A stretch of 13,926 nt of DNA from an uncultured Prevotellaceae bacterium. Lineage in GTDB: Bacteria; Bacteroidota; Bacteroidia; Bacteroidales; Bacteroidaceae. Numbering within the stretch: position 1 is the stretch's first letter; each line of letters begins with the position of its first letter. Positions 1 through 6,085 of the stretch are shown here, piece after piece. The position numbers and the translations under genes were made by a program. The notes below the pieces were generated by a model, which was not told the origin of the DNA, did no database searches, and saw only the letters and a program-made list of their open reading frames with translations. The stretch is taken from assembly GCA_937902455.1 (NCBI GenBank), contig CALELI010000093.1, forward strand, positions 1 through 13,926. The letters are read 5' to 3'.

Positions 1-9
1 AATGTTTAG

Positions 10-25
10 ATTAATGGTCATTAAT
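10..25. promoter_or_regulatory. Inverted repeat upstream of ilvB (candidate operator)
   Basis: A perfect 7-base inverted repeat, ATTAATG-GT-CATTAAT, lies 60 bases before the ilvB start in an AT-rich spacer. It has the size and symmetry of a dimeric regulator site. I see no convincing TAnnTTTG promoter element between it and ilvB, so it may belong to the end of an upstream gene. AT-rich DNA gives such palindromes by chance fairly often. The function is a guess. Confidence 0.25.
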
Positions 26-85
26 GTTTTAAAATAAAAGATAAAGTCAAATAATTGAATAATAACCAATACAGATAATAATTAC

Positions 86-1789
86 GTGGATAAGGAAAGG
101 ATAACAGGTTCGGAAGCGTTGATGCGTTCGCTGGAACATGAGGGAGTGACCACTTTGTTTGGCTATCCGGGAGGTTCCATCATGCCAACATACGATTCCC
201 TCTTTGACCATACAGCAAAACTCAATCACATACTCGTACGTCATGAACAGGGTGCAGTGCATGCTGCTCAGGGATATGCCCGTGTGTCGGGAAAGTGCGG
301 CTGTGTGATTGTAACCAGTGGACCAGGTGCTATGAATACCATCACAGGTGTGGCTGATGCCATGATTGACTCGACCCCTGTTGTGGTGATTTGTGGACAG
401 GTGGGAGTGTCAATGCTCGGAACTGATGCCTTTCAGGAGGTCGATGTGGTGAACGTAACCAGTCCTATATCCAAGTGGAGTTATCAGATACGTCGTGCCG
501 AAGATGTGGCATGGGCTGTCAGCAGGGCTTTCTATATTGCCAGAAGTGGCCGTCCAGGTCCTGTAGTGCTCGACTTCACCAAGAACGCCCAGACAGAACT
601 GGTAGACTATGAACCGCAGAAAGTTGATTTTATCCGCAGTTACGAACCTGAACCCGAACCGACAGAGGATTCACTGTATAAGGCAGCCGAATTGATTAAC
701 AGCAGCGAACGTCCGTTCGTGCTTGTTGGTCAGGGTGTGGAACTGGGGCGTGCCTCTAAGGAACTTGCTGATTTCGTTGAGAAGATTGATGCACCATTCG
801 GATGCACTTTCCTCGGAATGTCTGCGCTGCCAACCAGTCATCCTCTTAACATGGGGCGACTGGGAATGCATGGCAATCTCGGACCTAACGTGATGACTAA
901 TAAGGCCGATGTGATTCTGGCAATAGGAATGCGTTTCGATGACAGGGTGACAGGCGCCCTCTCTACCTATGCCAGACAGGCAAAGATAGTGCATTTCGAT
1001 ATTGATCCATCAGAGTTCAACAAGAATGTGCATGTCGATGTGTCTGTCCTCGGCAACTGCAAGCACACACTGACAAGACTGATGGAACTCGTCAAACCAG
1101 CCCGTCACACAGAGTGGATTGCAGGTTTCAAACCTTATTATGACAAGGAATATGAGAAGGTTATCGATAGGGCTATCCATCCAAAGGACGGACCTCTGCT
1201 GATGCCTGAAATCGTCAACAAGGTGACAGAGATGACCCACGACGAGGCTGTGCTCGTGACTGATGTGGGTCAGAACCAGATGTTTGCATGTCGCTATTTC
1301 CGTTTCACGAAGCAGAGAAGTGTGGTCACATCAGGAGGAGCCGGAACAATGGGTTTCGGACTTCCCGCAGCGATAGGTGCAACCTTCGGAGCCCCTGACC
1401 GTACTATCTGCCTGTTTGTTGGAGACGGAGGACTGCAGATGACCATAGAGGAACTGGGTACCATCATGGAGCATAGGGCGCCGGTGAAGATTATTCTTCT
1501 CAACAACAATTATCTGGGAAATGTACGTCAGTGGCAGGAGATGTTCTTCGACCATCGCTATTCATTCACTCCGATGAAGAATCCAAATTACGAAGACATA
1601 GCCCGCGGATATGCCATTCCTTGTCTTACGGTAACGAAGAGAGAGGATTTAGGCGGAGCAATCCAGACCATGCTGGATACCGACGGACCGTTCCTCCTGC
1701 AGTGTGCCGTGAAGGAAGAGGACAATGTGTTGCCGATGACTCCTCCTGGAGCAAAAATTGACGAGATGATTCTGGAGTATAAAAACTAA
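86..1789 (+). CDS. ilvB: Acetohydroxyacid (acetolactate) synthase, large catalytic subunit
   Basis: This is the thiamine-diphosphate enzyme that condenses two pyruvates to acetolactate (valine/leucine branch), or pyruvate with 2-oxobutyrate (isoleucine branch), in the cytoplasm. The 567 residues match the usual length. The N-terminal domain has the GYPGGS segment (residues 26-31) and the catalytic glutamate Glu54 in RHEQGA, followed by the SGPGAMN segment. The C-terminal domain carries the diphosphate-binding motif, from GDGG (446-449) to NNNYLG (473-478), followed by the VRQWQ segment typical of this family. The start is GTG at 86. The next in-frame ATG (122) would cut into the conserved ITGSEALMRSLEHEG start, so GTG is preferred. 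No Shine-Dalgarno sequence is seen, as is normal for Bacteroidetes. The regulatory subunit follows after 18 bases, so the two are surely cotranscribed. Bacteroidales often have ilvD just upstream, but that lies outside the window. Confidence 0.97.
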   Translation: MDKERITGSEALMRSLEHEGVTTLFGYPGGSIMPTYDSLFDHTAKLNHILVRHEQGAVHAAQGYARVSGKCGCVIVTSGPGAMNTITGVADAMIDSTPVVVICGQVGVSMLGTDAFQEVDVVNVTSPISKWSYQIRRAEDVAWAVSRAFYIARSGRPGPVVLDFTKNAQTELVDYEPQKVDFIRSYEPEPEPTEDSLYKAAELINSSERPFVLVGQGVELGRASKELADFVEKIDAPFGCTFLGMSALPTSHPLNMGRLGMHGNLGPNVMTNKADVILAIGMRFDDRVTGALSTYARQAKIVHFDIDPSEFNKNVHVDVSVLGNCKHTLTRLMELVKPARHTEWIAGFKPYYDKEYEKVIDRAIHPKDGPLLMPEIVNKVTEMTHDEAVLVTDVGQNQMFACRYFRFTKQRSVVTSGGAGTMGFGLPAAIGATFGAPDRTICLFVGDGGLQMTIEELGTIMEHRAPVKIILLNNNYLGNVRQWQEMFFDHRYSFTPMKNPNYEDIARGYAIPCLTVTKREDLGGAIQTMLDTDGPFLLQCAVKEEDNVLPMTPPGAKIDEMILEYKN

Positions 1790-1807
1790 AAAAGAGAACA
1801 ATACACT

Positions 1808-2419
1808 ATGGGAAGAGACTGTGAACAGTGTGGAAAATGTGCAAACCTGAAAGAGAAGGACACGAGTCTGTGTGAGAATAGTTACACCATACTCGTCTTC
1901 TCAGAGAACAATCCAGGTATGCTGTCCCAGATATCTGCTATATTCACTCGTCGACAAGTGAATATCGATAGTATCAATTCATGTAGCTCGTCGGTTCCGA
2001 ACGTACATAAGTTCACTATCACATGTGTCTGTACTGAGAGCATGGTGAAGATGCTCACAGCTCAGATGGAGAAGAGGGTCGACGTACTGCAGGCAAACTA
2101 TTATGTTGACGATGAAATCTACATGCTCGAGGCAGCGATGATGAAACTGTCGACTCCTGTCGTCATCGAGCATCCCGAAATCAGCGAGATAATCCGCACT
2201 CATGGTGGACATATCATTGCCATGAATGCTACATATTCCATTATGGAGAATATCGGCCGTTCTGCTACAATCACCGATCTTAACAATCAGTTGCAGGAGT
2301 ACCATGCAGTCCTACAGTTCGTGCGTTCTGGTAGGATCTGTATTACCAAGAGTACAACCGAACACCTTGACAATTTCCTTGCCATGCGTGAGGAACGTAG
2401 ACTGAACAATGAGAAATGA
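1808..2419 (+). CDS. ilvN: Acetohydroxyacid synthase, small regulatory subunit with Cys-rich N-terminal extension
   Basis: This regulatory partner of IlvB raises its activity and confers valine feedback inhibition. The ACT domain spans about residues 25-100. Asn34 and Gly37 in SENNPG and Asn52 in VNIDS match residues of the valine site in E. coli IlvH, as I recall them, so feedback is probably kept. A C-terminal domain (about 105-190) ends with the family's VRSGRI segment. At 203 residues it is longer than E. coli IlvH and similar to other Bacteroidetes forms. The odd part is residues 1-24: Cys5, Cys8, Cys11 and Cys22 form a CX2CX2CX10C cluster ahead of the ACT domain, which I do not recall from relatives. 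No other ATG, GTG or TTG lies before the ACT strand in this frame, so the extension is probably translated. It follows ilvB by 18 bases. Confidence 0.94.
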   Translation: MGRDCEQCGKCANLKEKDTSLCENSYTILVFSENNPGMLSQISAIFTRRQVNIDSINSCSSSVPNVHKFTITCVCTESMVKMLTAQMEKRVDVLQANYYVDDEIYMLEAAMMKLSTPVVIEHPEISEIIRTHGGHIIAMNATYSIMENIGRSATITDLNNQLQEYHAVLQFVRSGRICITKSTTEHLDNFLAMREERRLNNEK

Positions 2420-2421
2420 GC

Positions 2422-2471
2422 AAATAGTTAAATCTGAAATAAATAGTAATTAGTAAATCTGTAAATAGTAA
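2422..2471. repeat. Degenerate AT-rich direct repeats in the ilvN-ilvC spacer
   Basis: The 60-base gap holds two copies of TAAATCTG (2429-2436 and 2454-2461). Each is followed by AAATAGTAA (2441-2449 and 2463-2471), and a further AAATAGTTAA occurs at 2422. It looks like an imperfect duplication of a roughly 22-25 base unit. I see no promoter or terminator here, so ilvC is probably read from the ilvB transcript. Such filler is frequent between Prevotella genes, in my recollection. Confidence 0.55.
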
Positions 2472-2479
2472 ATTAGATT

Positions 2480-3520
2480 ATGAAAATGAATTTTGGTGGA
2501 GTCATCGAAGAAGTTATGACTCGTGAAGAATTTCCTTTGGAAAAGGCTCGTGAAGTCCTCAAGAATGAGACAATCGCAGTTTTAGGCTATGGCGTACAGG
2601 GTCCAGGTCAGGCATGTAACCTCAGGGACAATGGCTTCAATGTTATCGTTGGCCAGCGTCCAGGTAAGACATTCGAGAAGGCAGTAGCCGACGGATGGGT
2701 GCCAGGCGAGACACTCTTCTCGCTCGAGGAAGCTGCAGAGAAAGGTTCTATCATTTGTATGTTGCTTTCGGATGCTGCTCAGATGCAGCTCTGGCCAACA
2801 ATCAAGCCACATCTTACAGCAGGGAAGACGCTCTATTTCTCTCATGGATTTGCAATCACATGGAATGACCGCACGGGTGTGATTCCTCCAAAGGATGTCG
2901 ATGTCATCATGGTTGCACCAAAGGGTTCTGGAACAAGCCTGCGCACAATGTTCCTTGAAGGCCGTGGCCTTAACTCTTCCTATGCTGTATATCAGGATGC
3001 TTCAGGCAAGGCTCTCGAGAAAGTACTTGCATTCGGTATCGGTATCGGTTCCGGTTACCTATTCGAAACTACATTCCTCCGCGAGGCAACAAGCGACCTT
3101 ACAGGCGAGCGTGGCTCACTCATGGGAGCTATTCAGGGACTTCTCCTTGCTCAGTACGAAACTCTCCGTGAGAATGGCCACACACCTTCAGAGGCATTCA
3201 ACGAGACAGTTGAGGAACTCACACAGTCACTCATGCCGCTCTTCGCTGCAAAGGGAATGGACTGGATGTATGCAAACTGCTCGACTACAGCACAGCGTGG
3301 TGCTCTTGACTGGATGGGTCCGTTCCACGATGCCATCAAGCCAGTTATGCAGAAGCTCTACGCAAGTGTGAAGTGTGGCGAACAGGCTCAGATCAGTATA
3401 GATAGTAATAGTCAGCCAGACTATCGTGAGAAGCTGGAAGGTGAACTGAAAGCACTTCGCGAAAGTGAGATGTGGCGCACAGCAGAAGTAGTCCGCAAAC
3501 TCCGCCCGGAAAATAACTAA
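2480..3520 (+). CDS. ilvC: Ketol-acid reductoisomerase, class I
   Basis: This cytoplasmic enzyme rearranges acetolactate or acetohydroxybutyrate and reduces it to the dihydroxyacid, using NADPH and magnesium. It is the step after IlvBN. The N-terminal Rossmann domain carries GYGVQGPG (residues 36-43) and the VGQRPG loop that sets cofactor choice. The C-terminal domain has the metal-binding acids Asp206 and Glu210 in DLTGERG, and Glu242 and Glu246 in FNETVEE. Their spacing fits class I enzymes. The length, 346 residues, and the LRPENN ending match Bacteroidetes forms. ATG 2480 is used as start, but ATG 2486 (residue 3) is equally possible. The acyl-ACP thioesterase gene that I recall between ilvN and ilvC in Bacteroides is missing here. 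The stop is 2 bases from the next gene, which implies coupled translation. Confidence 0.97.
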   Translation: MKMNFGGVIEEVMTREEFPLEKAREVLKNETIAVLGYGVQGPGQACNLRDNGFNVIVGQRPGKTFEKAVADGWVPGETLFSLEEAAEKGSIICMLLSDAAQMQLWPTIKPHLTAGKTLYFSHGFAITWNDRTGVIPPKDVDVIMVAPKGSGTSLRTMFLEGRGLNSSYAVYQDASGKALEKVLAFGIGIGSGYLFETTFLREATSDLTGERGSLMGAIQGLLLAQYETLRENGHTPSEAFNETVEELTQSLMPLFAAKGMDWMYANCSTTAQRGALDWMGPFHDAIKPVMQKLYASVKCGEQAQISIDSNSQPDYREKLEGELKALRESEMWRTAEVVRKLRPENN

Positions 3521-3522
3521 AA

Positions 3523-5001
3523 ATGTACACATTCATATTCAGTATATTGGCACTTATAGCAGGATACCTTTTCTATGGTAAGTTTATTGAGAAGGTTTTT
3601 GGTGCTGATCCGTCAAGGAAAACTCCTGCCTATACGATGCAAGATGGGGTTGACTTCATTCCCATGCCGACCTGGAAGGTGTATCTCATCCAGTTCCTCA
3701 ACATTGCTGGGCCGGGACCTATCTTCGGTGCCATACTGGGTATGCTGTATGGTCCCGCTGCCTATCTCTGGATAGTGCTGGGATGTATCTTCGGAGGTGC
3801 CGTTCATGATTATCTTGCAGGTGTCATATCTCTGAGAAAGCACGGAGCCAGTCTTCCTGAAATCATAGGTGGCGAACTTGGAAAGACTGTGCGATATTTC
3901 ATGAACTCCATCTCCATTGTCCTCATGATCCTTATCGGAGCAGTGTCCTCCACCACTCCGGCAGGGCTCCTTTCCAACATGACTGCCGACTGGGGAGTAT
4001 GTGGAACCACCATGTTCTGGATAATAGTCATAATGGCATATTATTTCCTTGCCACACTCCTTCCAATCAGCAAACTTATAGGTAGAATTTATCCCGTCTT
4101 TGGATTTGCCATACTGGTGATGTGTGTCGGAGTGTTCGTCGGGATATTCACTCATGAAGGTTACATGCCGGAAATTACCGATGCCTTCACAAATCACCAT
4201 CCGAGTACTGCCATGCCTATATTTCCTGGGATATGTATCACGATAGCCTGTGGGGCTATAAGTGGATTCCATGCCACTCAGAACCCACTGATGGCACGAT
4301 GCCTGAAGAATGAACGTTTTGCCCGCCCCGTATTCTATGGCGCTATGGTGACAGAGGGATTCGTGGCACTCATCTGGGCTGCGGCATCGATAAAGTTTGC
4401 CAACTCGCTCGGTGCTCCAGGTGATACTCCGTACGAACAACTTCTTAATGTCCTCACCGACAATGGAACCCACACAGCCAATCCTGCGTTGCTCGTCAAT
4501 GCCCTGTGTAATTCGTGGATAGGACCAGTAGGTGGTGTACTCGCAATCCTCGGAGTGGTCTTTGCCCCTATTACTTCTGGTGATACGGCACTTCGCAGCG
4601 GTCGTCTGATGCTGGCAGAAGCCCTGCACTACAGACAGGACCGGTTCTATAAGCGCATCATCATGGCCGTTCCGCTCCTTGCCGGTTCGGTAATAGTGAT
4701 GCTTATCGACTTTCAGGTACTCTGGAGATATTTCTCGTGGTTCAACCAGACATTCTCCATCTTCACTCTCTGGGCTATCACTGTATGGCTTGCAAAGAGA
4801 GGAAAACTATATGTCGTATCCCTCGTGCCGGCTCTATGGATGACGATGGTCTGTCTGAACTACATTCTCGTTGCTCCTGAAGGACTCGGTATGAATGCTA
4901 CTATAGGTATCCTTGTATCACTGGTTGTCACTCTCTATCTCCTCTTCCATTTTATGCATAGGAAGAGACTGCTAAGCAAACGGTTTACGCATAGGGTATA
5001 A
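3523..5001 (+). CDS. cstA: CstA-family transporter (carbon starvation protein, short form), possible pyruvate importer
   Basis: This is an integral membrane protein with about a dozen hydrophobic segments along its 492 residues. The family core is clear: the FLNIAGPGPIFG segment near residues 58-69, GGAVHDYLAG near 90-99, then ISLRKHGASLPEI. Later come GFHATQNP and the ITSGDTALRSGR loop. E. coli CstA and its relative BtsT are about 700 residues; Bacteroidetes members are commonly shorter, so this is not a truncation. In E. coli both import pyruvate by proton symport, and CstA was earlier linked to peptide uptake. Here the gene starts 2 bases after ilvC, so it is almost certainly coexpressed with acetohydroxyacid synthase, which consumes pyruvate. 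Pyruvate supply to that pathway is my inference; the substrate cannot be read from sequence. The family call is firm and the symbol is by family only. Confidence 0.9.
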   Translation: MYTFIFSILALIAGYLFYGKFIEKVFGADPSRKTPAYTMQDGVDFIPMPTWKVYLIQFLNIAGPGPIFGAILGMLYGPAAYLWIVLGCIFGGAVHDYLAGVISLRKHGASLPEIIGGELGKTVRYFMNSISIVLMILIGAVSSTTPAGLLSNMTADWGVCGTTMFWIIVIMAYYFLATLLPISKLIGRIYPVFGFAILVMCVGVFVGIFTHEGYMPEITDAFTNHHPSTAMPIFPGICITIACGAISGFHATQNPLMARCLKNERFARPVFYGAMVTEGFVALIWAAASIKFANSLGAPGDTPYEQLLNVLTDNGTHTANPALLVNALCNSWIGPVGGVLAILGVVFAPITSGDTALRSGRLMLAEALHYRQDRFYKRIIMAVPLLAGSVIVMLIDFQVLWRYFSWFNQTFSIFTLWAITVWLAKRGKLYVVSLVPALWMTMVCLNYILVAPEGLGMNATIGILVSLVVTLYLLFHFMHRKRLLSKRFTHRV

Positions 5002-5002
5002 A

Positions 5003-5027
5003 CGAAGACGAAAAACGAAAACGAAGA
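5003..5027. repeat. Hexanucleotide tandem repeat (CGAARA)n before the hydrolase
   Basis: Four units lie directly after the cstA stop: CGAAGA, CGAAAAA, CGAAAA and CGAAGA. The second unit has 7 bases. The same hexamer family recurs between leuC and leuD. The last unit overlaps the point where the hydrolase signal peptide begins. Slippage in the 7-base unit would change the frame entering that region. Confidence 0.75.
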
Positions 5028-5077
5028 CTTTTTATTTCATACCCATACTTCTTGCCGTCAGCCTGTGTTGCTGGGGC
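5021..5077 (+). other. In-frame signal-peptide coding segment without a normal start codon
   Basis: The 19 codons just before ATG 5078, in the same frame, read TKTFYFIPILLAVSLCCWG: a positive start, a hydrophobic core and a small/Cys-rich end, as in an exported protein or lipoprotein. The first codon is ACG (5021). ATG there would give a textbook MKT start. The frame is open back to a TAA at 4973, but no ATG, GTG or TTG occurs in it before 5078. Either ACG (or another rare codon) is used, or the start was lost by a T-to-C change or by growth of the overlapping repeat. Confidence 0.6.
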
Positions 5078-5953
5078 ATGAAAAAGGAGACGGTCAAGTT
5101 CGCCGAGAGAGAAGGCAAGGACCTTTTCCTGACACATTATATAAGTGAGACTTCGTCCACGAGAGGCTGTGTGATATTCGTGTTCGGAGGCGGATTTGCC
5201 TTTGGTTCCCGCGACAGCAGAACCTATCAGTCTTATTTCTCCTGGCTGTGCGACAATGGCTACGATGTGGCCTCGATTGACTATCGTCTTGGGCTTTCCA
5301 GAGAATACAACGACTATGGCTGGAAGCATGGAGCCTGGGGGCAATTGAAACGCTATCAGACCTCGATAGAGTGGGCAAGGGATGACATGCTCTCTGCCAC
5401 AGCCTTTGTGCTGAAGAATGCAGCCGAATGGAATGTCGATTCCGGGAAAATCATCGCATGCGGGTCAAGTGCTGGTGCCATAACCTGTCTGATGGCAGAG
5501 AACGCCATCTGCAATGGAGATTGTGCAGGTGTACTTCCTTCGCAGTTCAACTATGCCGGAATCATTAGTTTTGCCGGAGCCATCTTCTCCATGAAAGGCC
5601 ATCCGAAATGGGATAGCCAACCATGTCCGATGATGCTCTTTCACGGCAATTCCGACAGAAATGTGCCTTACAAACGGGCATCCATGTTCCGCAAAGGACT
5701 CTGGGGCAGTTCATATATTGTCCGACAGCTGAAGAAGAACGACTGGTCCTATTATTTCTACGATGGTACTTATCAGGACCATTCACTTGCTACAACACCT
5801 ATGAACGATTGCCGTTCAGAGATTCTTACCTTCCTCCGTTCGGCTGTAGAGAGGAAAGAGCGCCTGCAGATACACAATCAGGTTCGCAATCTTTCCATTC
5901 CAAAGCGCAAGACAAAGTTCCTGCCTTTCATATATCTCTCTCAGAAAGGGTAG
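5078..5953 (+). CDS. Alpha/beta hydrolase (esterase/lipase-like), probably once exported
   Basis: This is a serine hydrolase of the carboxylesterase-like alpha/beta fold; its substrate is unknown. The oxyanion-hole segment is FGGGFAFGS, a variant of HGGG. The nucleophile elbow is G-S-S-A-G with Ser131. The likely acid is Asp193 in HGNSDRNVP, and the likely base is His235 in YQDHS. All members of the triad are present in the expected order, so the catalytic part looks intact. The first ATG is at 5078, giving 291 residues. However, a signal peptide lies in frame just upstream, so the natural protein was probably secreted or a lipoprotein. If translation starts at 5078 the product stays in the cytoplasm. 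The gene sits between the ilv and leu blocks, 76 bases after cstA, and has no obvious tie to amino-acid synthesis. The C-terminal stretch after about residue 262 is basic and may be a tail. Confidence 0.82.
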   Translation: MKKETVKFAEREGKDLFLTHYISETSSTRGCVIFVFGGGFAFGSRDSRTYQSYFSWLCDNGYDVASIDYRLGLSREYNDYGWKHGAWGQLKRYQTSIEWARDDMLSATAFVLKNAAEWNVDSGKIIACGSSAGAITCLMAENAICNGDCAGVLPSQFNYAGIISFAGAIFSMKGHPKWDSQPCPMMLFHGNSDRNVPYKRASMFRKGLWGSSYIVRQLKKNDWSYYFYDGTYQDHSLATTPMNDCRSEILTFLRSAVERKERLQIHNQVRNLSIPKRKTKFLPFIYLSQKG

Positions 5954-5961
5954 AAGAATGT

Positions 5962-5990
5962 TGTATGCGAATACATTTTGCTGTTTTTTT
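5962..5990 (+). terminator. Weak intrinsic terminator-like hairpin after the hydrolase
   Basis: TGTAT-GCGA-ATACA forms a 5-base-pair stem with a GNRA-type loop (5962-5975). TTTTG and a run of seven T (5984-5990) follow. An outer pair, AAGAATG (5954-5960) with CATTCTT (5994-6000), could enclose it. The stem is short and A/T-rich, so termination would be partial at best. Its place between the hydrolase stop and the next promoter fits a transcript end. Confidence 0.35.
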
Positions 5991-6024
5991 CATCATTCTT
6001 TAGTCATTTTTCAATTTTTATTAT

Positions 6025-6032
6025 TATCTTTG
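6025..6032 (+). promoter_or_regulatory. Bacteroidetes-type -7 promoter element for the leu-car-arg genes
   Basis: TATCTTTG matches the Bacteroidetes -7 consensus TAnnTTTG exactly and is followed by C. It lies about 54 bases before the leuC ATG in a T-rich upstream stretch. The -33 element is poor: TTTAG near 5999-6003 is the best candidate at the usual distance. Transcription would then begin near 6038-6041, at the edge of the TTAGGA palindrome. Confidence 0.6.
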
Positions 6033-6039
6033 CAGTCAA

Positions 6040-6081
6040 TTAGGAAAATCCTAAGGGCGAAAGGTTTTAAGAATTTAGGAT
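6040..6081 (+). promoter_or_regulatory. leuC leader with competing inverted repeats
   Basis: TTAGGA (6040-6045) and TCCTAA (6049-6054) form a perfect 6-base-pair hairpin with an AAA loop, right at the expected transcript start. A second copy, TTAGGAT (6075-6081), can pair over 7 bases with ATCCTAA (6048-6054) instead, and it ends 4 bases before the leuC ATG. The middle arm can therefore pair with only one partner. This could be an RNA switch controlling access to the leuC start, or a DNA operator at the transcription start with an extra half-site. The repeats are directly seen; any regulatory role is inferred. Confidence 0.4.
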
Positions 6082-6085
6082 ATAG

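Noticed and set aside
2895..3371. 158-codon + strand frame inside ilvC
   Set aside because: It is a frame shadow of the conserved ilvC coding region, without motifs or a plausible start context.
3613..4629. Long open frame (338 codons) on the minus strand opposite cstA
   Set aside because: The product is rich in His, Ser, Thr and charged residues with no recognisable domain. It lies wholly antisense to a clear membrane transporter, whose biased codons keep the opposite frame open.
3523..5001. Truncated cstA pseudogene
   Set aside because: It is shorter than the 700-residue E. coli protein, but Bacteroidetes members of about 480-500 residues are normal. The frame is intact, with its conserved core segments.
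5954..6085. Known amino-acid riboswitch, T-box or leader peptide before leuC
   Set aside because: The region is only about 130 bases, has no T-box element or recognised riboswitch core, and contains no short frame rich in leucine codons. Only the simple TTAGGA/TCCTAA arms are supported.
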